Positions 50,354 to 58,807 of a DNA stretch of 64,000 nt are shown here, one piece after another. Origin of the DNA: an uncultured Bacilli bacterium (GTDB lineage Bacteria > Bacillota_I > Bacilli_A > RF39 > UBA660). The position numbers and the translations under genes were made by a program. The notes beneath the pieces were generated by a model, which was given only the letters and a program-made list of their open reading frames with translations, was not told the DNA's origin and did no database searches. Every line of letters begins with the position of its first letter. The stretch's first letter is position 1. Where the stretch lies: the NCBI GenBank assembly GCA_910584165.1, contig CAJTZU010000004.1, positions 108,079 through 172,078 on the forward strand. Reading direction: 5' to 3'.

Positions 50354-52540
50354 TTATTTCTTTCCGCCACCATCAGCATATTTACCGCGATCTTTGATAG
50401 TTGTGAACTCACCAGAAGACGCTTGTGCAACAGTTCCTTTAGATTTTTTAAACATTGCTACTACATCTCTATCATCAGCAAGAGTTTGTGGAATTTCTAC
50501 AAAAGTAGAAGATAATGATTTTCCTAATTCATTTGATTGTTTAACTAATGCTTGCATAGATTTAGTTGCAGAAGCAATAATTTGATCTGCAGATTTCTCT
50601 CCAGTACGTACTCTTCCTTGTGCCAAATCATTAATCCTATTTTCTAATTCCTTCTCTTTATCTTGTACAGCACGCATCTGATCTTGAACCGCTTGATTAT
50701 ATTGATCACTAGCTGTCACAGTATGGCCACTTGCATCCACATAATCGTGAAATGCCGTTCTATCAATTTGAGTCTTTTTGATTTCATCTAACTCTTTTGA
50801 TAATGTTTTTGCACTTTTTACATATTCAGTAGCTCCTGTTGTTGGATTAATTCTAGTAGTATCTGTTTTATCACATGCAATAGCTTGGTTTTTAATTGTT
50901 TCATAATAAGATTGAATAGCTTTTCCTTGTGCTTCTAAATCTGCTACCCTCTCTGCTCTTGTCTCACCATGAAATGCATTATATACTTTTTCCCCACGAA
51001 CAGCCCATGGACTTACCCCATCAGCCTTCATTTTATCTAATTCTTTCTTTCTAGCACGTCCAGCTCCATAAGAAGATGAAAAGTTTTTACCAAATTTATC
51101 TCCTCTAGCAGCTCCCATGATAGCCTTTCCCATCGCACCAGCTCTAAGCCCTTGACCAGTTAAAACACCAGCAGCACCTACACCAAGTGCAGTACCAACT
51201 CCGACTGTAGCTCCCAAAGCTGCCCCTTTACCAAGAGCACCTACTGCTTTTAATGGCTTAGCTAATGTTTTTCCGCCAATCATACCATCTTCAAGTTTTT
51301 TTACTGGATTAATAGTAAAATCTCCTGTTCCTTTAATTCCAAGTGCATCTTCTAGTATTTTTGGTAATTGTTTTGCAAACATTAAAGCTGCTACAATAAC
51401 AAATATTTTAATAACCCAATCATCAACTCTTTCACCAGTAATAACATCAATAATTCCAGATTTCATTACTTGTGAAATTAAGAAAATTGCCATATAAAGC
51501 GCTAACAATCTTATAAATAAACTTACATAAGTTGTACCACATTGTTTTAACCACTTAGAAAACATACCATCTTTTGATTTTGGATCAATATAAGAAAGAA
51601 TTGGTATTGGGGCAATCAATTGATAAAAAGATAATTTTATACTTCTAACGGATACATCTATACAAAACATTAATAATATCCATAATACTGCAATTCCAAT
51701 AGCTGTGCTTAAAGGAGACATATAATCAACTAAATAAACTCCTTCAGCATCCTCTTTTTCCATCATAACAATATCATGTCTAAACATTAAATAAAAGTTC
51801 TGCCTTGCAATTCCTTGAGCATAAGTCTGATATAATGCATCTCCATCATCTATATAGTCCCATAATTTGCTATAAGCTGATTTATCACTGTCGTTTCCAG
51901 TACTATATGTTCCATCACTGCTATTATACTTTCCAAAACATTCTTGATTTAGTCTAAATACACCAGTATCTGGATCCATTAAAACAGAACCTTCATCACC
52001 ATATTCATATGTAATCGCACAACTGGCTAAAGAATCATCTACATTTCCATCTTCCTGTGCTAATCCTTCATAATTTGGTTGAAAGAAAGAATACATCAAA
52101 ATAAACTTCATTTTTTCTCCCGCTGTATCTATCTGAAATGCAGTATCATTATTTACTTCACCAAAAATTAAAGCAGCTAATGTATTATCTTCTAAAATAA
52201 TAGTTTGGAGTGCATATGCTTCTTTAAAACCGTATGGAATTAATACTAGCATTACTAATGAGATAATAATTCTCTTAACAATAGATGCCATTCCTTTTTC
52301 TTTATCTATAAACTCATCAGGATTTAAAACATAATTAATAAGAGAAATACTAATCTTAAATAACATAAATATTCCAATAAGAGCATATATTCTACCATAT
52401 ACATTTTCTATTGTAGCAGAATCTATAATTGTAGTTCTTGCTAACTTAAGCAATAAATCATATACAATACCAATTCCTTCGTATACAACTCTATCAATAT
52501 GAAAAAACAATGTTCTTAAGATCATTACTATATAGTTCAT
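50354..52540 (-). CDS. VirB6/TrbL-like polytopic membrane protein
   Basis: A 728-residue protein with about seven membrane helices in the first 410 residues, an extracellular insertion after the third, and a 300-residue cytoplasmic tail rich in Gly/Ala then coiled-coil-like (GVGTALGVGAAGVLTGQGLRA; ELDEIKKTQIDRT). VirB6/TrbL proteins form the inner-membrane part of the T4SS channel. SAVLWILLMFCIDVSVRSIKLSFYQLIAPIPILSYIDPKS is a typical VirB6-like helix region. The large tail is a distinguishing trait. GGGAG precedes the ATG. Confidence 0.85.
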   Translation of the reverse strand: MNYIVMILRTLFFHIDRVVYEGIGIVYDLLLKLARTTIIDSATIENVYGRIYALIGIFMLFKISISLINYVLNPDEFIDKEKGMASIVKRIIISLVMLVLIPYGFKEAYALQTIILEDNTLAALIFGEVNNDTAFQIDTAGEKMKFILMYSFFQPNYEGLAQEDGNVDDSLASCAITYEYGDEGSVLMDPDTGVFRLNQECFGKYNSSDGTYSTGNDSDKSAYSKLWDYIDDGDALYQTYAQGIARQNFYLMFRHDIVMMEKEDAEGVYLVDYMSPLSTAIGIAVLWILLMFCIDVSVRSIKLSFYQLIAPIPILSYIDPKSKDGMFSKWLKQCGTTYVSLFIRLLALYMAIFLISQVMKSGIIDVITGERVDDWVIKIFVIVAALMFAKQLPKILEDALGIKGTGDFTINPVKKLEDGMIGGKTLAKPLKAVGALGKGAALGATVGVGTALGVGAAGVLTGQGLRAGAMGKAIMGAARGDKFGKNFSSSYGAGRARKKELDKMKADGVSPWAVRGEKVYNAFHGETRAERVADLEAQGKAIQSYYETIKNQAIACDKTDTTRINPTTGATEYVKSAKTLSKELDEIKKTQIDRTAFHDYVDASGHTVTASDQYNQAVQDQMRAVQDKEKELENRINDLAQGRVRTGEKSADQIIASATKSMQALVKQSNELGKSLSSTFVEIPQTLADDRDVVAMFKKSKGTVAQASSGEFTTIKDRGKYADGGGKK

Positions 52541-52568
52541 ACATACACTCCCTCTTATTTATTATATC

Positions 52569-52596
52569 AAAAAAAAACTATTAAATAAATAGTTTT
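52569..52596 (-). terminator. Rho-independent terminator after the VirB2-tailed gene
   Basis: Nine-pair AT-rich stem (52588-52596 with 52574-52582), five-base loop and a T run on the minus strand, between 52621 and the VirB6 gene. Confidence 0.7.
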
Positions 52597-52620
52597 TAAT
52601 TTTAAAAATAAATAACAATA

Positions 52621-52872
52621 TTATAAGCAAAAATTGTTGGTATCAATACCAAATATTCCTAACAAGAAGTCTAAGGCTAAAGGTAAAATAAAGATAATTA
52701 CTGCCACTATTAACCTCTTTGTAAACTTTCCTGTTACCTTCTTTACTTCATCTTCACTATCTGATGCTATTGCTTTGATAAAGTCTAATATACTTAATAT
52801 AATCAATAATACTGGCACTATATATCTTAACCAATTGATTATTTTAAATACCCAATTTATTAATCTTGAAGA
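52621..52872. repeat. Dispersed repeat: VirB2-like C-terminal module, copy 2
   Basis: Matching copy of the module at 35739-35994, about 17 kb away on the same strand. The match ends abruptly at the start of the SSRL segment. Confidence 0.8.
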
Positions 52873-54024
52873 AAGAGAACAATTTGCATTACCATCTCTA
52901 TCAGAAGCAACACCATAAGTATTTTTTAAAGAAGAAATTACTTTATCACTTTTCAAGCACAAATCCATACAATCGGTATTAATTTTAGAATTAATATAAA
53001 CATTTTTGCAATAGGACCTAACTTCCTTTACCAAATTATTAGCTTTTTGAGAATAAATTCCTTCTTGTGTATCTTTGTATTTTGCTAAACTTTCTTCTAA
53101 AGTTCCTTTCTGACCTTCATAACCTAAAATATTAGAAACTAAATAACAACTACTCTTTTTTAATGTTGTATCTTCTGAAGGAGTAGTAGATTGCATTTCA
53201 TTTTTTTTGTTACAAGTATTATCAAAATCTATTTTATCAAGATAAATAGTATATCTCATGCTTGAACCAGAACTAGTGTTTACTGTCGATGAACATTCAT
53301 AAGTTGTCGGACACACATCTTTATTTGGCATTTTGAACCCGTGTAAACTATCAGCAGCATAGTAAAAAAAAGTACTTTGAGCTAAAAGCCCTTTTGAATT
53401 TTGGTACAAGCTTGTATATTCACCGTTTGAATCAAAATAGATGGAATAGGAACCATAATCACAATGTATAGAATGACCATCTAAAGAAACTTTACCTATT
53501 TCTTGATGGGCCTTATCATCTTCATACCTAGAATACACTAAAGTTTTATAATCACTATCACCATATATTTTAATCTTATCCGTTAAATCTCCTTTAGAAT
53601 TTACTAAATACGTTGAAATCCCCATTCCAGAATGATCATCCACTAATAATTGCGGACAAACACCAGAATCTACAACGCTTTTTGCTGTAATAGTCGCATT
53701 ATTTTCTTTCTCCCAATTTTTTACGCTTCTTTTATTGACAGTAAAATCCCAAATCCAATTTTTCATTACCCAATTTTCATTTTCACCATCGCCATCAATT
53801 TCTGTAAAGTCATAAGAACCATCACTATAATATTCTAAAATATAATTATGTCCCCATGGATTACTAACTCCCTCAGAATTATAAGCACATTCCATTACCC
53901 AGGTTTTATTGGAATCAAAATAATCTGATTTCTTACGCCCTTCTACATTATCATAATAAGATTCAAAAGCATAAACATTTGTTAATATAAAAAAAGAAAG
54001 CAAAAATACTAACAATTTTTTCAT
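52621..54024 (-). CDS. Cys-rich secreted ectodomain protein with VirB2-like C-terminal membrane module
   Basis: A 467-residue protein: signal peptide (MKKLLVFLLSFFILTNVYA), a roughly 360-residue Cys-rich ectodomain, then the two-helix module ending NNFCL, almost identical over 84 residues to that of 35739. The N-terminal part is unrelated, so the same anchor carries different ectodomains. Extended -10 promoter (TGG-TATAAT, 54042-54047) and AGGTGATATTA precede the ATG; the GTG within that site is not the start. It has its own terminator. Confidence 0.68.
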   Translation of the reverse strand: MKKLLVFLLSFFILTNVYAFESYYDNVEGRKKSDYFDSNKTWVMECAYNSEGVSNPWGHNYILEYYSDGSYDFTEIDGDGENENWVMKNWIWDFTVNKRSVKNWEKENNATITAKSVVDSGVCPQLLVDDHSGMGISTYLVNSKGDLTDKIKIYGDSDYKTLVYSRYEDDKAHQEIGKVSLDGHSIHCDYGSYSIYFDSNGEYTSLYQNSKGLLAQSTFFYYAADSLHGFKMPNKDVCPTTYECSSTVNTSSGSSMRYTIYLDKIDFDNTCNKKNEMQSTTPSEDTTLKKSSCYLVSNILGYEGQKGTLEESLAKYKDTQEGIYSQKANNLVKEVRSYCKNVYINSKINTDCMDLCLKSDKVISSLKNTYGVASDRDGNANCSLSSRLINWVFKIINWLRYIVPVLLIILSILDFIKAIASDSEDEVKKVTGKFTKRLIVAVIIFILPLALDFLLGIFGIDTNNFCL

Positions 54025-54055
54025 TAATATCACCTAAAACAATTATACCATACAT

Positions 54056-54088
54056 AAAAAAAAAGAAAAAGATTTTTTATCTTTTTCT
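54056..54088 (-). terminator. Rho-independent terminator of the 54094 gene
   Basis: Ten-pair perfect stem AGAAAAAGAT/ATCTTTTTCT, five-base loop, nine T on the minus strand. Confidence 0.88.
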
Positions 54089-54093
54089 ATATT

Positions 54094-54480
54094 TTAAAAA
54101 TCAATTTTTGCACCAGAATTATCTACTGTACAGTTCTTGCCATTAACGAAACAGTTAAAGCAACTTGTAATGTCATCATTATCATTTGATATAAAGCTTA
54201 CAATCATTTGTACAATTGTTATAACAAAGAATACGATAACTGCTGCAATAATTCTCTTAATAAAAGTTTGTTGACCCTTTTTAATTTCATCTTCTTTTTG
54301 AGCCATAACTGCTTTTGCTAAATCCATCATACCGAAAATAATTAATAAAATTGGTACAACAATCTTGATAATTGTAATTGCCATTGAAACAACATAAGGT
54401 AACATTCCACTAAATTTAATACCGATGTCACCGCATGTATAAGTTAAATTTGTATCTATATTTGCTAAAACTTGTAACAT
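54094..54480 (-). CDS. VirB2-like pilin-type protein, monocistronic
   Basis: A 128-residue two-helix membrane protein with TCGDIGIKF, helix one, the loop QKEDEIKKGQQTFIKRIIAA, helix two and a C-terminal CFNCFVNGKNC. Unlike its paralogs it has no long signal peptide. It has a perfect sigma-A promoter and its own strong terminator, so it is transcribed alone at a high rate, as expected of a major pilin. AGGAGGAAGAAT precedes the ATG. Pilin identity is inferred from VirB2/TrbC-like topology. Confidence 0.75.
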   Translation of the reverse strand: MLQVLANIDTNLTYTCGDIGIKFSGMLPYVVSMAITIIKIVVPILLIIFGMMDLAKAVMAQKEDEIKKGQQTFIKRIIAAVIVFFVITIVQMIVSFISNDNDDITSCFNCFVNGKNCTVDNSGAKIDF

Positions 54481-54504
54481 ATTCTTCCTCCTCTAATTAT
54501 AGTA

Positions 54505-54533
54505 ATTATACTATATACCAGTATATTTGTCAA
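54505..54533 (-). promoter_or_regulatory. Strong sigma-A promoter of the 54094 gene
   Basis: Minus strand TTGACA (54528-54533), 17-base spacer, TATAAT (54505-54510), both perfect. The leader is about 18 bases. Confidence 0.88.
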
Positions 54534-54541
54534 TAAATGTA

Positions 54542-55639
54542 TTATTGAATAACATAAGGATTTTCTAAGGTTCCATCCCCTGTTGTATATAATTCTTCAC
54601 CACTTACATAAACAACCCAATTATAACTATTACTCTTATTGGCATTCAATGTACCTACATAACCAGCACTAATATAAAAAACCTCATAAGTATTATCTGC
54701 ACTACCAATAGTAGTCCATGAAGTTGTAATTGTAGAATTTAAATAATTATAATTTGTACAAGAGCCAGATCCTACTTCTTTACAATTTTCATCCAAACTT
54801 GCCATAGGATAATCTAAGGTATTAATAGTACTAAGATATTGATTTTCCAACACTTCAGAACAATCTACATCATAGGATATCTTTGTATTTTTGACTGACC
54901 GTTTTCCTATACAAACATCATGTGGAATTAAGTGAGCCTTATTATTATCATTTACCCCCTCATAACTTTCATTGAGATACTCTAATAAATAGCTATTAGC
55001 ATAGTCATTTACACCACGACTTTTCTTCAACTCTATATTATATTTATTATCCCAAATTTTTTTTGATTTCTCTGCTGGTTCTTTAATCAACTTTAAATTT
55101 CCATTTTTATCTATTTTTAAAATTCTCCATGTAAGTGTACCAAAAGATACATAATTATTAGTATTTTTACCTTTAAATATATATTCTCCATCTACTTCAT
55201 ATAAACCGCTTTCATAAGGATTTTCTGAATCTTTAACTAATTGGTCTTCCACTATTTTTTCCTTAAAATGAATGGTTTTATACTCTGTACACTCTAAATC
55301 TGGTAAATAAAGAGACTTACCACCGTTATTCATAACAGTAACGGAAGCAGTACAAGTATCATCAATCAGCTTTTCTAAATCTTTTAGATGACCATCTGTA
55401 ATTAAGGTGTCAGCATCAATATGTGTACTAGTTCCTTCCTTTGGAATAGCATCAGGACTTTTTTTAAAATACTCTTGGGCAGCTGTCACAATCTTTTGCT
55501 CTACCTTATTATAATTTTTACCAGGTCCTGATAATAATTTAATAACTACCATGATGATAATTACTAAAACAAGAAGTCCAATAATAGCTCCACCAATCAT
55601 TAAATATTTTTTATCAATCTGTTTTAATTTATCACTCAT
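54542..55639 (-). CDS. Membrane-anchored ectodomain protein, DUF6273-like
   Basis: A 365-residue protein with one N-terminal membrane helix (about 13-35) and an ectodomain containing YVSFGTLTWRILKIDKNGNLKL and GTLENPYVIQ, the pattern of the uncharacterised DUF6273-type domain of Firmicutes surface proteins. A helical stalk (about 40-70) precedes the domain, as in pseudopilins. It lies 12 bases after the VirB2-like gene at 55652. AGGTGATTTTT precedes the chosen ATG. A surface-exposed minor subunit is inferred. Confidence 0.65.
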   Translation of the reverse strand: MSDKLKQIDKKYLMIGGAIIGLLVLVIIIMVVIKLLSGPGKNYNKVEQKIVTAAQEYFKKSPDAIPKEGTSTHIDADTLITDGHLKDLEKLIDDTCTASVTVMNNGGKSLYLPDLECTEYKTIHFKEKIVEDQLVKDSENPYESGLYEVDGEYIFKGKNTNNYVSFGTLTWRILKIDKNGNLKLIKEPAEKSKKIWDNKYNIELKKSRGVNDYANSYLLEYLNESYEGVNDNNKAHLIPHDVCIGKRSVKNTKISYDVDCSEVLENQYLSTINTLDYPMASLDENCKEVGSGSCTNYNYLNSTITTSWTTIGSADNTYEVFYISAGYVGTLNANKSNSYNWVVYVSGEELYTTGDGTLENPYVIQ

Positions 55640-55651
55640 AAAAATCACCTA

Positions 55652-56035
55652 TTACTTTTTAGCACTAGTTCCATTTACAAAAGAATTAAAACAAGAAGTA
55701 ATAGTTTCATCATCATCTGCTACCAAACTCATAAGTAATTTTACAATTGCAATTACAAAGAATACGATTGCTGCAGCAATTAATCTTTTGATGAAAGTTT
55801 GTTGACCCTTTTTAATTTCATCATCTTTTTGAGCCATTACTCCCTTCACTAAATCCATCATACCAAATACTACCAATAAAATTGGAACAGCTATTTGAAT
55901 AATAAGGATAACAGTATGTACCGTATTTGGAATTTTATCATCAATTTCTACATCAGCACATGTAATAGCATATACTGGTGAAGTAACAATAAAACTAAAT
56001 AATAATACAAATAGTAAACTTAATTTTTTCTTCAT
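55652..56035 (-). CDS. VirB2-like membrane protein
   Basis: A 127-residue member: signal peptide (about 1-24), ITCADVEI, helix one, loop QKDDEIKKGQQTFIKRLIAA, helix two and a tail CFNSFVNGTSAKK. The second cysteine of the tail motif is Ser here, and the later cysteine is missing, so any disulfide present in paralogs cannot form. It has its own promoter (56056-56083). AAGGAGTG precedes the ATG. Confidence 0.72.
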   Translation of the reverse strand: MKKKLSLLFVLLFSFIVTSPVYAITCADVEIDDKIPNTVHTVILIIQIAVPILLVVFGMMDLVKGVMAQKDDEIKKGQQTFIKRLIAAAIVFFVIAIVKLLMSLVADDDETITSCFNSFVNGTSAKK

Positions 56036-56055
56036 AATCAACACTCCTTACTAAT

Positions 56056-56083
56056 ATTATACTATCTTTTTATACAATTTCAA
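56056..56083 (-). promoter_or_regulatory. Sigma-A promoter of the 55652 gene
   Basis: Minus strand TTGAAA (56078-56083), 16-base spacer, TATAAT (56056-56061). Confidence 0.72.
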
Positions 56084-56107
56084 AGTTTTTATACAAAAGA
56101 TTTACAT

Positions 56108-56527
56108 TTAATTACACTCGTTATTAGCAAAACAGTTAATACAAGAAATAATATTTCCTTTATTCGCTGAATTATCTACTACAACACTTACTAATATTTT
56201 GGAAAGTGCTACTACGAAAAATACTATCGCTCCTATTATTAAACGATTTATAAATGCTTTTTGTCCCTTCTTGATTTCATCTTCTTTTTGTGACATAATT
56301 CCTTTGGCAAAATCAATTGAGCCCAAGATAACTAATATAATAGGAATAGCAATTTGAGCAATTAAAATAAACATAGAAACTATTTCTGGCCCTTTAGCAG
56401 GTATATTAGAAATATTTCCACAGGATACTTTTTCGCCGTTTAACCAAGCTGGGGCAGCACTTACATTCGTAGTTAAAAATAGAAACGATAGTAAAAAGAA
56501 AGTAAAATGTTTTATTTTAGTTTTCAT
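56108..56527 (-). CDS. VirB2-like membrane protein
   Basis: A 139-residue member with signal peptide (KHFTFFLLSFLFLTTNVSA), VSCGNISNIPAKGPEI, helix one, loop QKEDEIKKGQKAFINRLIIG, helix two and CINCFANNEC. It starts one base after the preceding gene's stop (TAATG), so it is co-translated with the larger paralog at 56527. It is the second of four clustered VirB2-like genes in this locus. Confidence 0.72.
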   Translation of the reverse strand: MKTKIKHFTFFLLSFLFLTTNVSAAPAWLNGEKVSCGNISNIPAKGPEIVSMFILIAQIAIPIILVILGSIDFAKGIMSQKEDEIKKGQKAFINRLIIGAIVFFVVALSKILVSVVVDNSANKGNIISCINCFANNECN

Positions 56528-57288
56528 TAAACATCTCCATCCTCTCCAGGCTTATCACTTTCTGGATTATCTTCACCAGATGCCTTTTCTTCTTGGCAAT
56601 CCCCTTTTATAAAGCAATTCATGCAAGAGCCAACACTGGAATTATCACTTAAATATGTGGCTACCATTTTAACTATAGAAAAAATAAAAAATACAATTGC
56701 TGCTGCCACTAAACGTTTTATTAAAGTTTGCTGTCCTTTTTTAATTTCATCTTCTTTTTGAGCCATAACTGCTTTTGCTAAATCTAACATCCCTAAAACG
56801 ACCAATACGATTGGTACAAAGATTTGTATTAGATTATAAATAACCTTAGTAGTCTTCGGAATATTACTAGGGATATCTGTTATTTCTCCACAACTAACTG
56901 TAGTCGCTTCTTCACCAGGGTCAAGACTTCCAACATACCCATTATCTGGATTATTAGAATCTGCCCCTGCCTCTGGTGTTAGTTTATAGGTACTTTTACT
57001 AGTAGTCAATGTATTTCCATCTTTACCAAAACTAGACGGACATCCAACGAAATCAGCAGTCAGTGTACCAGTCATATCTTTATCTGTTTTTACTTCATCT
57101 GTCTGTACATCTACTTCCTTAAACTGAATACTAGTTACTTTACCTGTACTATCAGTTTCTATAATATACATCGTATTAATACGATTCCCTGCATAACTAT
57201 AAGTACAAGTTCTTGCTTCCACATTATTTATTCCTAAAAATACGACAAAAACTATTAAAATAATAGTTTTTGTTAGCTTACTTCTCAT
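56527..57288 (-). CDS. VirB2-like membrane protein with extra N-terminal ectodomain
   Basis: A 253-residue member: signal peptide, an added ectodomain of about 100 residues (CTYSYAGNRINTMYIIETDS through GSLDPGEEAT), then VSCGEITDIPSNIPK, helix one, loop QKEDEIKKGQQTLIKRLVAA, helix two and CMNCFIKGDC with an acidic Glu/Asp/Pro tail. The insertion makes it the largest of the simple VirB2-like paralogs and suggests a tip or adaptor variant. GAGGTGATTTTA precedes the chosen ATG. Confidence 0.7.
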   Translation of the reverse strand: MRSKLTKTIILIVFVVFLGINNVEARTCTYSYAGNRINTMYIIETDSTGKVTSIQFKEVDVQTDEVKTDKDMTGTLTADFVGCPSSFGKDGNTLTTSKSTYKLTPEAGADSNNPDNGYVGSLDPGEEATTVSCGEITDIPSNIPKTTKVIYNLIQIFVPIVLVVLGMLDLAKAVMAQKEDEIKKGQQTLIKRLVAAAIVFFIFSIVKMVATYLSDNSSVGSCMNCFIKGDCQEEKASGEDNPESDKPGEDGDV

Positions 57289-57313
57289 TAAAATCACCTC
57301 TGATTATATTAAA

Positions 57314-58288
57314 TTACTTTAACCTATCAAATCCCATTTTCTTTAATAATTCAATTAATGGTTTAATTCTCTTTTCACGCTCATCAAGAGGTGGAAGATT
57401 ATAGAATACTTTTACATGTGCTTCATATTCAAAATCTAAAACATCACTTGAATTTAATAAACTTTGATTTAATACAACCTTTTTATCTCTTAAATTTTTT
57501 AAAGCCATTGGAGTAATCATAGTCAATTTATTTAATTTAATAACAGATGGTTCAATTAAATAAAGAATTTCATTACATAATCCTTCAGCTTGAACACTAT
57601 TATTTACATCAATAATAATAGCATCGCAATCACGATATTTACTAACCTCTGCATTTACATTTCCACTAATAGTAGAAACTAGAGCAGGATTTTTTAAATA
57701 TGTGAAATCTGTTTTATCAACTTCAATTGCTGCCACATTATAGGCTTTAGATAATTCATTATGAATCATATATGTTAATGTAGTAGCACCAGAATTCTTA
57801 GTAACATTTTTTATACCAATAATTCTTCCACTATATCCACTTCCAATATTTTGTACAATAACATTTGAAGTAGACTCATTAGAAATTTGAGGTACAACTG
57901 CAATCTCATCTAATTGATGAAATTGAGCTACATCACGATAACTATTTGGATGATTGTATAAGTACTGTATACCATCCACATTTCTTGTAAAATTATAAAT
58001 TCCCATAGATATCAATTTAGATAAATACATTGGAGAAGTACTCTCCTGTGTATCATCTAGTAGTAAAATAATTTTATCCATAGGTAAAGATATTGACAAT
58101 TTTTGTAAATTACGAATATCTTTATAGTCCTTAATTGCTGTAATATCTAAAATCATTCTTTGATAAAAAAAGTTTTGAAATGTACTAATAATTTCATCAA
58201 CTTCATATTCACCATTTAAACTTTTAATTACATCAATTCCTAGATTTTCTAGCATCAATTGATACTTGTTAGAAACGATAACATTCAT
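57314..58288 (-). CDS. TadZ/CpaE-like protein with degenerate P-loop
   Basis: A 324-residue protein resembling TadZ/CpaE: an N-terminal receiver-like half with alternating hydrophobic strands (RMILDITAIKDYKDIRNL) and a C-terminal MinD-like half. The expected deviant Walker A reads KNVTKNSGATTLTY, lacking the canonical GKGGxGKT, though GATTL keeps the ATP-pocket end; a Walker-B-like AIIIDVN follows. TadZ localises the Tad machinery at the pole. Position between TadE-like and VirB2-like genes supports the call. Confidence 0.72.
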   Translation of the reverse strand: MNVIVSNKYQLMLENLGIDVIKSLNGEYEVDEIISTFQNFFYQRMILDITAIKDYKDIRNLQKLSISLPMDKIILLLDDTQESTSPMYLSKLISMGIYNFTRNVDGIQYLYNHPNSYRDVAQFHQLDEIAVVPQISNESTSNVIVQNIGSGYSGRIIGIKNVTKNSGATTLTYMIHNELSKAYNVAAIEVDKTDFTYLKNPALVSTISGNVNAEVSKYRDCDAIIIDVNNSVQAEGLCNEILYLIEPSVIKLNKLTMITPMALKNLRDKKVVLNQSLLNSSDVLDFEYEAHVKVFYNLPPLDEREKRIKPLIELLKKMGFDRLK

Positions 58289-58314
58289 CTAATATCACCT
58301 TTCACCTTGCATTA

Positions 58315-58782
58315 TTAATTGTTATAATTTACTTTTACATCATAAAGCGCCTTTGTTTCTCCATAAACAGGGAACTCCAAAAGTCCACCTATTAATGGAA
58401 TGTCAAAATGCATAAAAGCAGTAACTCCATAATAATGTCCCTTTTCATTGTTATACTCATATACACAATAACGGTAAGTAGTTGTAGCTGGATTTATACC
58501 ATAAATAGCCTTTCCTCCAGCTTTTTTATATCGATCACAATTAATGGTGCGAACAGTTAACGGATAACCAATCTGTTTTAAGGAGGCATCAATTTCATCT
58601 TGAGCTGGATTGGTTTCTCCAGTTTCATTCCAACCACCATATTTCTCTATCGTATAAATAATTCTATTTTTCACTTTAAAAGCTTTAGAATAACTGATTG
58701 ATCCAATAAATATGATAGACATTACGCCTAAAAAAACTAGTAATAAATTTACAATAAACGTATTTCCTATCGCTTCACGCAT
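58315..58782 (-). CDS. TadE-like minor pilin, copy 1
   Basis: A 155-residue protein with an N-terminal hydrophobic helix (MREAIGNTFIVNLLLVFLGVMSI) preceded by a short basic/acidic leader ending in Gly, then a small extracellular domain with two cysteines. Layout matches TadE/TadF minor pilins. The residue after the Gly is Asn and not the Glu used by pre-pilin peptidases. It is followed by the TadZ-like gene and preceded by a paralog. GAGGTGATTTAA precedes the ATG. Confidence 0.72.
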   Translation of the reverse strand: MREAIGNTFIVNLLLVFLGVMSIIFIGSISYSKAFKVKNRIIYTIEKYGGWNETGETNPAQDEIDASLKQIGYPLTVRTINCDRYKKAGGKAIYGINPATTTYRYCVYEYNNEKGHYYGVTAFMHFDIPLIGGLLEFPVYGETKALYDVKVNYNN

Positions 58783-58807
58783 TTAAATCACCTCATCAAT
58801 CATTTTT

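Noticed and set aside
52541..52568. Strong promoter before the VirB6-like gene
   Set aside because: A TATAAT can be read but the matching -35 falls in an AT-rich terminator without TTGACA similarity; read-through is as likely.
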